This document shows, one piece after another, positions 30,301-42,381 of a DNA stretch of 58,000 nt (positions are counted from its first letter, which is position 1; every line of letters starts with the position of its first letter). The notes under the pieces are model-generated. The model worked only from the letters and a program-made list of their open reading frames with translations, ran no database searches and had not been told where the DNA came from. Where the stretch lies: contig NW_026728924.1 of the NCBI RefSeq assembly GCF_030272615.1, forward strand, positions 314,001-372,000. Direction: 5' to 3'. The stretch comes from Cryptomeria japonica (Eukaryota > Streptophyta > Pinopsida > Cupressales > Cupressaceae). The position numbers were made by a program, and so were the translations under genes.

Positions 30301-33242
30301 TGTGGGGGCGGGAAAAGCAAGATGGGGTGACTAGGACCTAATCCCACTTTTTCCAACACATTGGGAATACAAAAGAGCCTAGGGAGATACTTTTTCCAAC
30401 ACATTGGGAATACAAAAGAGCCTAGGGAGATAGATCACTTTGGCTACTTCTTGTGAGAAAGAGAGAGCCAAGGATTACCTCTTAGGGTTTCTATTCCTCT
30501 TATTTCAAATAATGAGAAAAACTAGGGTTTGAATGATCAACTGGATTAGGAGATAAAGAATGAAGCATAAATAAACTCGGAATTGCACAAACTTGCAGAT
30601 ATGAAACTGAGATACTGAAATTGTGAAAGTGGGAGGATTTTGGATGTGTACCTGATGTTGCCAATTGAACAAAATTGACCTAGACTAGGGTGCCACACCA
30701 TTGTCCTATTTCTGCAGACAAGAGGCTGCAACTGAGACACTACAAACTGGAGGTCTTGAGTCTACAACCTATCAAATTTGACTGCAAAATGGAGGGAATA
30801 CGGTGCCACACCCCTATCCTGGGCAGGACTAGGGCATCACACCTCTTTCCTTGACAAATTTTTGCACTTCTGAGACTCTTGAGGGGTTCTGATGCCTTTT
30901 CCATATCTAAAACAACCTCTGGATGCCTGTTTCTACACTTGCAACTGAAAAGGGAAGGTTTGGGTGGCTATATGGGATTTTTCCTTAGTCAAACCCTTGT
31001 GTTGATGATTTCCACCTCCACAAATAGCCAATAATATACTGAAAATGTGTGTGCTAGAACCTTGTGTGTATGCAAGATCCTAAAATGATAAGAAACTAGA
31101 GCTACCCTATGCATGAGAGTAAACCCTAAATGTAAATATGAATGTAAATGACAATGCTTCAAACCAAATATGCTTAATGATCTAAAGCATGAAGGTAAAA
31201 GTGCAAATTGATGTAAAGAAGCTCATACAAAGACATGAAAATAACATGAAATCATACCAATCCCCAAGGGAGAGATATTGCCACTGGATCTCCTATTATT
31301 CTTCAATGTCTTCAAGGCTCCTAAATGATGCTGAATGCTCATAAAATGTTGTTGAATGTTGTTGGAGACTACACATAGGCTTCTCTTTCACTACATAGAA
31401 GTCTCCTTGTGCTCCAAAAACTTTCCTCTAGATTCTTAGATCCATCCCTTCAAATCAAGAAAGAGAGCTCTTATGTTGTTAGGATAACCGGTGAACAACT
31501 GAGAGGGGGGGTGAATCAGTTGTTAACAGATTATATCAATTAATCCACTTAATAACCTTAAATTGGATTAAGTATTGATAAAATAGAAACAGATACTGGT
31601 AAGTAATAAAACTTAACAATGAAATAGATAATCAACTCAATGCGACCATATACCACATAACACCATGATTTATACGTGGAAAACCCGGAAAGGGAAAAAC
31701 CACGGTGGAAACCCTACCCACAGTTAGATGATACTTCTGCAGAAAGTATGTGATACAATGAGGGGCCTGCACATGCAGGAAGGCACACTGGCTAGAGCAT
31801 ACTGCTCATTACAAAAGAGTCTCACTGACTACAGAGAGGTTAAAACCACCTCAAGATAAATGGAGAACAATCTAGAATAATGAATTGCCATGGATAGCAT
31901 CTACCATGCCTGATTACAGTCCTGGTTAAGCTCAATTCTGGAGGCCTTTGACCTCTTCCTTAATCCCAATTCCATCACCTATGATCGACTAAATCTCCTT
32001 CGCATATGATATTGCATTCCAAGACCACAAACATATTTACAATTCCATCCCATGATTTACAATGAGATCTTACATCATTTAATAACAACCCTAAAGCCTA
32101 AACCAATTAGGTTGGCCACCTAAAAGATATTACAATAAGATCATTACATAAATCCATATTACAATGATATACCATGTCGGCTTAAGACCAAAACAACAAT
32201 AATCAATCCATAGAACATCACGAAACATCCCGGTAACGTGTAGAGTACACGTTAACATGATACCGTTCCATAACCTAGATAGGCATCAGACCTATTCTGG
32301 GTCCACCATGCCAAAGCAATGTCTTCAAGAAGTTGAAGCATGATCAAAGAACATCTTGAGAATCCAAACATCCATTTAGAAGCTACACCAACACCACTTA
32401 TGCATCCTGTCAATATTTCTCAGTGAAAGCTCTGGTGGTTAAACCTTAAACCAATGTCGGTAAGGGTTTACAAGAGTGTATGATAGCATCCGATCACCAA
32501 GTCAATACCAACTACCAAAGCATGCTCTAGGAACATGTAACACATAAAATCAAACATACTCCATTATTCCAAACAAGTTGGAAGTGTCCAACAGATAGTC
32601 TCTTCTATCGGTAACACTAGATCTTCTACCGGTAACCAAAACTTGTTTGTTGGTAACCAACCATAATAGCTAGTGTTGAAATCAATGACAAAACATCAAT
32701 GCAACACATAATCAATTCATCCATAATGCTAACATATGTATGAAACCCTAGATCTCAATTTCAACTTAATTCCACCTTTAGGCCGACCTAGGAATTGAAT
32801 TTACCGCAAATATTTTGGGGTTAAGCATTATAATATCATAGAATTGTGCTTCGAAAATTCCAGGAAAAAAGCCGAGGACCACGTGCACTCCTACCACGGT
32901 CCAACCAACTTTTCACCAAATTTTCAGGGCCATTAGATATGATGATATTAGAGAAAATCCCAAAGTTACAGCTGATTTCATGGAGTTTTGATATGTAAAA
33001 CCGAGCCTTAAAGGTCGAAATAGGACATAATTAGGGTTTATGATTAAATGATTTATAGGAGGAATATGGGCCCAATTTTATAATGTATGAAGTGATGAAA
33101 TATGACTTTAGATTTAATTAAATTAATTAATTAAATTCTTAAAGGGAAATTATAATACAAGATGCAATCACACTAAGGTGGGTGATAACCTAAGTGTGAA
33201 ATTGTACCACCCTAGCAAGGGTGTACAATTTACGACACTACA
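30301..33242 (-). mobile_element. Solo Gypsy LTR in the Copia-A RNase H region
   Basis: Starts TGTGGGGGCG and ends GACACTACA; target duplication AAAGG (30296-30300 and 33243-33247). Its sequence is a diverged relative of the Tat LTRs (shared AAGAGCCTAG near the start, GGTGGCTATATGGGATTTTTCC, and GAAATTGTACCACCCTAG at the end). Minus the nested insertion it is 1679 bp, near their 1661. A 43-bp tandem duplication covers 30346-30388 and 30389-30431. No interior is left. Confidence 0.9.
31477..32734 (-). mobile_element. Solo Copia-type LTR nested in the solo Gypsy LTR
   Basis: 1258 bp, TGTTAGGATAACCGG...TGCTAACA, with target duplication TATGT (31472-31476 and 32735-32739). The duplicated site lies within CTTTTATGTATGAAACCC of the Tat-type LTR. 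It is related to the Copia-B LTR in reverse orientation (CAACTGAGAGGGGGGGTGAATCAGTTG, then GTGGAAAACCC). Confidence 0.9.
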
Positions 33243-33730
33243 AAAGGAACAATTGATTTTGGTTTGTGGTATCCTAAAGATGATGATTTTACTTTGAGTT
33301 TTTTTACTGATGTTGATTGGGAAGGAGATGTGGATGAAAAAAAGTGTACTAGTGGTTGTGCATTTTTCTTGGGAAAATGATTGGTTTCATGGTTGAGCAA
33401 AAAAATTCTATTTCTCTATCTACTATAGAGGCAGAATATATTGTTTCTGCAAACAATTGTACTTAGGTGATATGGATGAAGCAAATGTTGAAGGATATAA
33501 GAGTAGTGTATGATGAGCCTATTGCTATGTACTATGACAGTTTAAGTGCAATTAACATTTATAAGAATCTGGTGTTACATTCAAAGACTAAGCATATATC
33601 CATCAAGTTTCACTTTTTGAGAGATAAGGTGAATGAGAAAGAAGTCAGATTGGAGTATTTTCCTAAGGATACTTTTGAGTATCTCAGAGGGAAGTTAGGG
33701 GTTATTTCCCCTCCTAATCTAAATTAAGAT
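33243..33730 (+). pseudogene. Copia-A RNase H remnant, 3' part
   Basis: Continues the frame after the AAAGG duplication: GTIDFGLWYPKDDDF, the altered CAFFLGK segment, EAEYIVSANNCT, then MIWMKQMLKDIRVVYDEPIAMYYDSLSAI and KTKHISIKFHFLRDKV (33467-33727). Stops are present. The element's coding part ends here, and 33731-34018 is the 3' untranslated part. Confidence 0.88.
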
Positions 33731-34018
33731 GCATTGGTATGCATCAATCTGGTGCATTTCACAGTCCTATCCTATAATCCAGATTAATGATTAGTGGCTA
33801 CTACTCAACGGGAGTACTTAGTTTTTAGATTTGGGGAGACAGAGTCAATTTTATGGTTTGATTTCAAATATGTGCCTTTTCCATTGATGTCAAAGGGGGA
33901 GAGAGTCATGTGAAAAACTGTGAAGAGATGTAGTGTGAAAGGTCTAAGGGGGGACTATTTATTATTTGTCATTGACTGTGCCAACTTTTCACATCATATG
34001 TTTCCATCAATGCCAAAT

Positions 34019-34026
34019 GGGGAGAT
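34019..34026 (+). promoter_or_regulatory. Copia-A polypurine tract
   Basis: GGGGAGAT directly before the 3' LTR start TTGTTGG/TGTTGG, as in other plant Copia elements. Confidence 0.75.
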
Positions 34027-35372
34027 TGTTGGAATAATGTTGCAAATATGTGCTTGAGAAATATTTGAGAGATGTGTTATCATTGTTATCAACACATTTC
34101 TCTATCTAAGATAGTGATGTAGGGAAGTTTAGTGAGTTAGTTAGTTTAGTATGATGAAGATCATAGTTTGCAGATTAAAGGGTTTGTACAAAGTTGTCTA
34201 TAGTTGATTCAGTTCAAGCTTTTGATATCCACATGAATATTTGATTGAGTTATGGGTATTCGTGTTGTGACTGGTTTTTCAATTGTTAAGTGGTGACAAA
34301 GTGACTATATTTTGCTCTGCATTGTAATATCTTACTCTATGGATTTCGAGATATGTTTGGGACATTGGTGTATGTCCTCAATTCAAGTGGTTCATGGTTT
34401 GAAGGTCTACAAGTGTTTTTTCAAAGTTCACAATCATTACAGTTAGTGTTCTCGAGGTTTAATATAAAGATGCTGGTGATTCTAGTAATTTGTGTTTTTG
34501 TGGAGGTTTCTATGGTAATTCATGATGCTTGTGGATGTTTCTAGATTGTGTGCCTTTTGTTTTGGTAGTCTGCATTGATTGTTGAGCTTGTAATTGATTT
34601 TTTCTTTGATATGTTAGTGTTTTTCATGTTCTTGGCTGACTGGATGCTTGTAGCATATTGCAGATGTTCGAGGCATAATTTTTGGAGGTGTAACGAGTTT
34701 GAGGAAAAAGATTTGGCTTTGTGCTATGTCTTGACCGACATTGCTTGATTCACACATAATATTGTATTGAGTATGGTTATATTTTTGTAATTAGGTGGTG
34801 TGTTGATCCGACCTTGACGATTTCTCCAAAGTTGATGTCATGCATAAATAAATGTAACAATCTTGTATTCGGGTGTGATGATGTGTGGATGAGTGTATGT
34901 GTGTTGAATGTATACATCTTTTGAAGGTAGATAAGAAGTGCGAAGAAGAAAGTTGTTTTGTGCTTAATTGGAACTAAACCAAGCATTGAGATGCTATTCC
35001 ATAGCTTATAATTTTAGGACGTGATCCAAAATTGATTGTATAGGCAGTGAGCCTTCCCTGGGCAATGAGCCCCTTTTGTTTTGAATAGTGAGCTCTAGGC
35101 AGTCTGTCTGAATGCATGTGCATTCCCCATTGTAATTATAATTCTAACAGAGTATACCTATTTTGTGGGTTCATCCCCATCGTGGTTTTTCCCTTAACTT
35201 GGTTTCCACATAAAAAATATCGGTGTTGTATGTTACAAATTTATGCTTTCATGTTTAGTTATCATATCTAAGAATAAGTTTAAGTTTCTTAAGTTTTTGA
35301 GATAACTGGTTCACCCCCCCCTCTCAATTGTTTTCCCTATTTCATCAATTGGTATTCAATCTATTTCCATCA
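34027..35372 (+). repeat. Copia-A 3' LTR
   Basis: 1346 bp, not interrupted. It preserves the empty target sites of both insertions in the 5' LTR (TTTTTGGAGGTG near 34683 and GAGCCTTCCC near 35050). Its right end, CCATCA, is followed by the TGGGG target duplication. Confidence 0.92.
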
Positions 35373-36960
35373 TGGGGGACACCCATGGGTCCTTCCAAAA
35401 CCAAATGTTCTGACCATTCCTAGATTGCTAGATTATACCTTTATCTAGTAGATCACCCATCTTGAGGAGATTATTCTAGATAGGAGATCCTCTAGGGAAA
35501 CAACTAAGTTGAGGAAGGACAAAGCTCTTCCATTTGGATACTTATCTCTCCTCATCGAATTCCACTTTGCATCCCCAAAAATAAGTCTCCAGATGATCTT
35601 AGCCATTAATGCTTCACTATGGGATCAGGATCCTTTGATACTTAAACCCCTAGCATACTTGGCATAGCAGACCTTCTCCCAGTCCATGTGGGACATTCTA
35701 TTGTGTCGTTCCACTACAACCTAGAGGAATATCCTTTGGATTTGGTCCAACTTCTTAGCCCAAGAAGAAAGAATGTGAAAGAGGTAAAGAAGGTAAAAAA
35801 AAGGTGCTCTACAGGGATGCTTTTAGAAGTTGGATCTTCCCCATGTTATTAAGAACCACTCCTTTTGATCCAACCAATTTCCTTTGAATCCTTTCCAAAA
35901 GACCACTAGTGAGAGGGAAACCCAAGTATGTAGAATTTAAAGGAGCAGCCTTGAAATTGAGAATATTATTGATCCTAATTTGGACCTGCTAGTTGGTATT
36001 CATGAAATAAAGAGCACATTTGTCCAGATTGATTTTTTGACCAGGAGCTATAGTGTAATCAGAGAGGATGGTCCTCCAGAATTTAGCTTATATAATAGAG
36101 GCCTTACTCATTAGAGGGGTGTCATTAACAAATTACTAGTGAGAGATCATAAAGGGAGTCGAAGATGGTTTGATACCCTTTATAGCACCATTTTCTAATA
36201 GCATGAAATTTATGCCCAAAACCTCTGCCATAAGTATGAAAAGGTAGGGGGATAAATGACCCCCTTGCCTCAAGCCGCAATAAGAATTGAAGGAACCATG
36301 GGTATCTCCATTGATTAGCACCAATAATATTGATGTTTTAAATCAGGCTTCAATAAATTTTAGAATTTTACCTTTGAAGCCAAATTTACTCAAAACCAAA
36401 GAAAGGAAAGGCCATGCAACCAAATCATAAGCTTTATAAATGTCAAGTTTGAGGAGAATACCTTCTTTACCATTGTTGTCTATCAAGTGCAAAGTTTCAT
36501 GAACCTCAAGAATGACATTTTCTATCTAACGTCTAGGGACAAAATCTTTTTGGTTACCATGAATTAAAGATTTGAGAAAAGGTTTAATCCTATTAACAAT
36601 GAGCTTGGTAAATATTTTGTACAGGGTATTGCAAAGATGGATATGCCTAAAGTCTAACATCCTCTTTGCGGAGTCTTGTTTTTGGAATCAAGACAATGAA
36701 GGTTTTATTGATCTCCTTAAGGATCCTAGCCAAAGACAAGTATTCCCTAGTTGATATGCTAATATCCTAACCCACCATCTCCCAATATTCCTAGAAGAAG
36801 AAGGGACAAACCCATTTGGTATATGTGCTTTGAATGGGCCAAATGAAAAAACCATTGTCTTAACTTCCTCCTTAGAGAAATTTCTTTCCATAGACCTTAG
36901 GTTTTTAGGCTTGATGGTTTCCAGAATACATTGGATCCATCTAGAAGAAATATAAAAAAT
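35373..36960 (-). pseudogene. LINE ORF2 5' part: reverse transcriptase
   Basis: L1-type RT on the minus strand. From right to left: MERNFSKEEVKTMVFSFGPF with a target region for RT motif 0 (36.69-36.89 kb); RHIHLCNTLYKIFTKLIVNR and KDFVPRR; motif A LKLDIYKAYDLVAW; LRQGGHLSPYLFILMAEVL (36136-36324); a decayed motif C near 36.12 kb (NDTPLM for DDTLLM); and INLDKCALYF. The end, IWFWKDPWVSP, abuts the Copia-A junction and continues at 11144. Endonuclease and ORF1 are absent, so the LINE was 5'-truncated. Frameshifts and stops are frequent. Confidence 0.88.
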
Positions 36961-38657
36961 AGAAGTTGAGAAATGTTTGTCAAAGTTTGTTTCTTGTTTT
37001 CATGAGGGCAGTGAACGTGAATTTGAAAAGAATTTTGTTGAGAAAAAGCGATATGAGATGGTCAAATATATTGAAGAGTGGAGGTGAAGGTTCTAGATGT
37101 GAGTTGGTTACAAAATAGTGTAGTGTTGTTGATTTTATTTTAGATTTTAAGGAAAACATTTTCTATAAGTATGCAAGGCATATACATAGGTCTTCATGGT
37201 TGGATCAGCAATTCAGGATGTGTACGAACTCTATCCTAATTAGTACTATCATGTTAGTGGTTGATTTTGTAGAAAACTACACTTAGCAACCATAAAATGA
37301 GGTACAAATTTAGTATTACAATTCCATTCAGATTGTTATTTTTTTCCACATAACATATAGACATACCCCTGATAGTATAGAAGAGGACAAGAAGATAATC
37401 AAGGAGTATTATTTTTATATAAGTGACGATAGATCTCACTACTCTGAGTATGTGCAACAATGTTTTTAGAATTTTTTGGAGTTCTTGCAGGAAAAAGATA
37501 TTGTAGTGGGTTGACATCTCGTGTGGTCGGATAACTACATGGGTCAATTCAAGAGTGATTTTACGTTTTATTGGCTAATTAGAATGCATGCAAAGAGGGG
37601 TGTACCTCATATTTCCATAGACAACTTGTCAAAGTTTGACAATTTTTTGCACTTAGAGCATGTAAGGGATAACACTGCTAGGGTATGGCACTAAGAATTA
37701 GAGTGAGTTGAGAGGAAAATCAAGGCCATTCCTAGAGTAAACTTGCATAAATAGATGTGTTAGCACTGACAATTCGCACCCACGATGAACAAAATGAGAA
37801 TTAGGCTCTATTGCAACTTTTCATTGAATGCCTTTGACAGTCTTTATCTAAACAAAAATATTACTGCCCTAGAAAAAACACTTTGAATATTGAAAATTTG
37901 AGACAAGTTATTATAGAGAGGCCTCATGTGACCCTGTAGGTTTAGAAAAATAATTCGCAATTTCCATAGATTCTAAGAAATAGCCTATCAAAGTTCGACA
38001 ATATTTTGCACTTAACAGATAACAGTGCTAGGATATGGCACTGAGAGTTTAAGTGAGTTGGGAGGCAAAATAGGACTATCCCTAGGGTAAAACTGCATCA
38101 TTGAATGTGTTGGCTCTAGCGGTTCATGCCCATGATGACTTTTAAAAAAATTCAATGACTTGTCCTCCGTCATTACTAAGCGTAATTAACCATACTTATT
38201 ACATCCACATAAACAATACAATTTTTTGGCTCAAAATTCTCAAAGTGTATAGTAGATAGAACATGAAATAAGATCCAATTTTCTTTATTTGTCATTTATC
38301 ATTACTAAGCATCCATGTTATGATTAATAAAAATAACAATATGGTCATGAAATTTGGTGAGGTTGCCCAAGGAAACCAAATTTAACACTTAAGATTTTGA
38401 TGGAACAAATTATATCGAATCTCAAGATTATATAATATAACATGCTATTATTCATTATTTAACCATTATTTATTATTACATTCAAGATTAAAGTTTCAAA
38501 GAATGAAGACATGCACATGACAAAAAAATTATACCGAATCTCAACTTCTATATATCAAATTGTCAAAAAATTGTGTATGTCCATATAAAAAAATGGCATA
38601 AACCAATAAGGATGTGAAACCAATAATTCCTTGTACATGAAAATGACAAGTATGTGA
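36961..38657 (+). pseudogene. Unidentified decayed coding trace with a duplicated segment
   Basis: About 1.7 kb between the LINE and Copia-B. On the plus strand, 37515-37660 reads VWSDNYMGQFKSDFTFYWLI, then RMHAKRGVPHISIDN, a recognisably protein-like stretch with a W-S-D-N-x2-G-Q-F-K core that I cannot place with confidence. Frames before and after it are broken. A ~155-170 bp segment starting TTGTCAAAGTTTGACAAT (37627) recurs diverged at about 37987, offset about 355 bp. Confidence 0.4.
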
Positions 38658-39766
38658 TGTTAGTATTATGGATGTGTTGCATTGGTTTTTTTATTGATGT
38701 GAACACTTATCAACAATTATCCTTCTGGAGATCTTTGGTTATGTTAATCCGGCACATTATGTTCACCGACAAGATCAATGACTTATGCACAGTCACTAGT
38801 ATATCACTCACCAGCAGGTTATATTGTTCACCAGAACTGAGGATGACTTGTTATCATCTAGAGATCACTTGGTTATGTAGCAGACATGGTTTGGACACTT
38901 GGTTTTGGTATTTTGGTTATTGGTCTAATCGGGTTGACATATTTGTTGTTACTGGCAAATTGGTCTATGTTATGGATCGACATGCATTATCTATTCCAGA
39001 TCAGCATGACACATTATGGAGATGATTTAATTAATTGTATATTGTTGTAATTGTATTGAGCCGACATGATGCATCACATCTTGACTTATCTATAATTGGT
39101 TTAATTGTAATATTCTTAGGAAAGCCGACCTACACATTTGGTCTTAGGTTTTGGTATATATGTAAGATCTCATTTGTGAGATAATGTAAGGAAGTAATAG
39201 AATAGAGAGATGGTATATGGTTATGGTATTGTAACATGGTATGTGCAAATATTGAAGATCATATGACCAGAACATAGAGAAGGTTCAAGGAAGGTTTGAA
39301 GGTGATTATCAGATCTTAATAACTGGTACTGAATCCAACATTGGAGATGCTACTTTGAGTAGTACATTATCATTGGATTTAATCATCTAATTGTAGTCAG
39401 TGTGACTCCTATTTTGTGATTGAGCAGTGAGCTCTAGGTGGTTGGCCTTTCTGCATGTACAGACCCCATTTGTATACACATACTATCTATAGTAGTAGCA
39501 TCTAATTATGGGTAAGGTTTCCCGCCGTGGTTTTTCTCCTTACGGGATTTCCACGTACAAATCTCTATGTTATGTGTTGTGGATGTTGTTTCTCTTTCTG
39601 TTTCATGCATTAAGTTTCATCAGTATTGATATTAACCATTAATCTGTTAACCAACATTAAGTTTGGTTTATCAGTGTTAAGTATCAAGTTTGATTAAGTT
39701 ATATTTGGGTTGAAATTAATTGACAACTGATTCACCCCCCCTCTCAGTTGCCTCCGGTTCCTAACA
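38658..39766 (+). repeat. Copia-B 5' LTR
   Basis: TGTTAGTATTATGG...GGTTCCTAACA, 1109 bp. It holds CCGTGGTTTTTCTCC and TTCACCCCCCCTCTCAGTTG near its 3' end. A frame at 38654-39025 is incidental. Confidence 0.93.
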
Positions 39767-39768
39767 AT

Positions 39769-39780
39769 TGGTATCAGAGC
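39769..39780 (+). promoter_or_regulatory. Copia-B primer binding site
   Basis: TGGTATCAGAGC, a perfect match to the usual initiator tRNA-Met site of plant Copia elements, two bases after the LTR. Confidence 0.92.
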
Positions 39781-39823
39781 TAAGTCCTCTTTTTTCAGAA
39801 GTTTAACAACTTGAGGAGATTCT

Positions 39824-41172
39824 ATGGTAACTAACTTTTTCAGGAAGGACAGTCTGAAACTTGATGGAGCTAACTATGGTATATGGAAGATCAAAATGGT
39901 GACACATCTGAATTGAATTGGAAAAGACATATGGGATGTTACAAAGAATGGTTATGTAGGTCCTACACCTAATCAACCTAATCCACCAACATTGGGTAAG
40001 GATCAAGAGAATGATTGCAAAGCAAGAGAAGAACTCTTGAGCACCTTGTCAGATCAGCAAATCATGGGATTATCAGATCGATCTACTGCTAAAGCTATTT
40101 GGGATAAATTGAAGACATTTAATGAAGGAGACACCACTGTCAAAATTGCAAAACTGGAATGCTTCTGGATCAGGTATGAAAATCTAAAAATGGAAGAAGA
40201 TGAAAGAATTTTTGCTTTTATGGAAAGGTTTAATATGAAATTATTTTGGGAATACAATGTTGTAGAGGTTCCTTAAGTGAAGATGAAATTGTTTCTAAAG
40301 TTTTGAGATCATTGCCACTAGCATACAAAATGAAAGTAACTACTATTAATGAGGTGAGAACAATGCCTAATACATCAGTATCTAGAGATACCTTGGTCTG
40401 AAAACTTTTAGCATTTCAGCTTGAGGAATTTGATCATGTTGCTACAATTAAGACAGATTTAACCTTCAAAGCATCATCATCTATAGCATCATCATCATCA
40501 TCTGATAAATCTGATTGGAAAACACTTTATGCAAGAGAAATTGAAGATATCAGGAAGGAAAATGAAGAATTTGAAGCACTATTTGCAAGGAAAATGCCAA
40601 AAGGTCCTATTGGTAGTAAGTATGAAGGTAAAGCACCATTTAAATGTTTTAACTACAATAAAGTTGGTCATAGTGCATCTAGATGTCCTGATAGACATGC
40701 AAGATTGAGAGAAGAAGCTAAAAGAACATATAAGCCTAACCCTGCATATCAGAGATACATATTTAAGAAGAATAGAGACAAATCATGTTACTTTGCTTAT
40801 GAAGGAGTTACTGATGACTCTGATGAAGAACCGATAGACAATTTATGGGCTTTTGTTGCATTAAAAGAAGATCAACCAACACCTACTGTTCCACCAATAG
40901 AGCAGGCCCTGGCAACTAAAATTGAAGAAAACGATGAATGGATTATAGATTCTAAATGTTCACATCATATGACTGGTGATAAAAGTAAATTCTTACCTTT
41001 TCAGGAGTACAATGGAGGTCTAGTAAGATTTGGGGATGACAAAGCTTGTTTGATCAGAGGAAAAGGTACTATATCTATTGATGGTAAGCACAATACTGAC
41101 AACATTTATTATGTTGAAGGTTTGAAGCATAATCTTTTGAGTGTTGGTCAATTAGTTGAAAAGGGATTTTAG
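39824..41172 (+). pseudogene. Copia-B gag and protease
   Basis: ATG at 39824 (MVTNFFRKDSLKLDGANYGI). A TGA follows in the first 35 codons; the frame then resumes (39992-40276, DRSTAKAIWDKLKTFNEGD; SEDEIVSKVLRSLP) and runs open from 40594. The zinc knuckle at 40645-40686 reads CFNYNKVGHSASRC, so its second Cys is Tyr. The protease site is DSK in WIIDSKCSHHMTGDKSKF, where DSG/DTG is expected. HNLLSVGQLVEKGF ends at a TAG (41170). Both key-residue changes imply loss of function. Confidence 0.88.
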
Positions 41173-42160
41173 TTACAATTCAAGAATGGTAAATACAAAA
41201 TCATGAATAGAACTGGTTTGGACATTGCAACCGGTAATCAGACTAGAGGTAATATCTTACATTTGAATAACAATGAAAAGACATGCTTGATTGCACATAT
41301 TGATGAAAGCTGGTTGTGGCATAAAAGACTCTATCATGTGAATTTTGATTGTATTATAAAGATTAGTTCATCTAAGGTAGTAAGGGATTTACCTAAGATT
41401 GTAAAACCTCATAATCCGGCATGTAAGGAATGTAAAATGGGAAAGAAAGTTAGAACAAATTTTAAGAGTATTTATGATAAATCCAATAATGTTCTTGATT
41501 TAATTCATACTGACTTATATGGTCTGACAAGAACAAGAAGTCTATAGGAAGATAGATACTTTATGCTAATCATTTATGATTATTCTAGAATATGTTGGGT
41601 TGCTTTTCTTGGGGAGAAATTAGAAGCTTTTGGGAAATTCAAATTATTCAAGGCAATGGTAGAGAATGAAACCGGTAAGAAAATCAAATGTTTAAGATCA
41701 GATCAAGGAGGTGAATTTACATCTAAGGAGTACAATACATTTTGTGAAGTGAATGGAATTAGAAGACAACTATCAGCAACCCAGACACCTGAGAAAAATG
41801 GGGTTGTGGATAGGAAGAACATAACTATTCTAGATGCATCTTGAAGCATGATATCATAAGAAAATCTACCTCATGTGTACTAGAGAGAATCAATGAATAT
41901 TACACTTTCAACAGAGTTCACATCAAAGGTGAAACCGGTAAGACACCTTATGAATTATGGTTTGGTAATACTCCCACTCTTAAATACTTTAGAATATTTG
42001 GAAGCAAATGCTACATTAGGAGAGATGGGTATATTGGTAAATATGATCCTAGAAGTGATGAAGGAATATTTCTTGGTTATTCATCTAAGAGAAAAGCACA
42101 TAGATGTTTAATAAAAGATTGCAGAAAATCATTGAGAGTGCAAATGTGAAGATAGATGAA
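41173..42160 (+). pseudogene. Copia-B integrase
   Basis: Pre-integrase motif WLWHKRLYHVNFD with C-x2-C (CKECKMGKK; 41203-41547), a TAG at 41545, then the core YDYSRICWVAFLGEK, LRSDQGGEFTSKEYN and the NGVVDRKN site (41563-41844), where the catalytic Glu of NGVxERKN is Asp. It is followed by TPYELWFGNTPTLKYFRIFG (41841-42149). It is split by one stop and a frameshift near 41.84 kb. Confidence 0.88.
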
Positions 42161-42381
42161 CACTTTAGAGGATATTCAAGGTCTATGGATTCTGAACCGA
42201 CAGTTGAGATGATCACAAATGAACCTATACAGAGTTCACTGGTATAGAATGTGGATCGAGTCACACCGGCATCATCAGAGAATTCCATAGTGACTAAAAA
42301 ACAATAGCAAGTGAACACACCCAGGTATGTAAGACTGAATCACTTTGAAATTCAGATAATTGGGAATAAGTTAAAGGAGTT

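Larger units (their letters stand above)
11145..35372 (+). mobile_element. Copia-A: Copia LTR retrotransposon, expanded by nested insertions
   Basis: Target duplication TGGGG flanks it (11140-11144 and 35373-35377). The LTRs start TGTTGGAA and end TTTCCATCA. With insertions removed the 5' LTR is about 1360 bp and the 3' LTR is 1346 bp, which independently confirms the reconstruction. Interior: PBS at 26630, then gag, protease, integrase, RT and RNase H in Copia order on the plus strand, and a PPT at 34019. Coding sequence is broken by dozens of stops, many at TAA/TAG where CAA/CAG is expected. Four other LTR insertions lie inside it. It entered a LINE. Confidence 0.92.

Noticed and set aside
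38654-39025. 123-codon frame in the Copia-B 5' LTR
   Set aside because: It starts before the LTR boundary and is not kept in the 3' LTR copy, which has stops and a 12-bp deletion.
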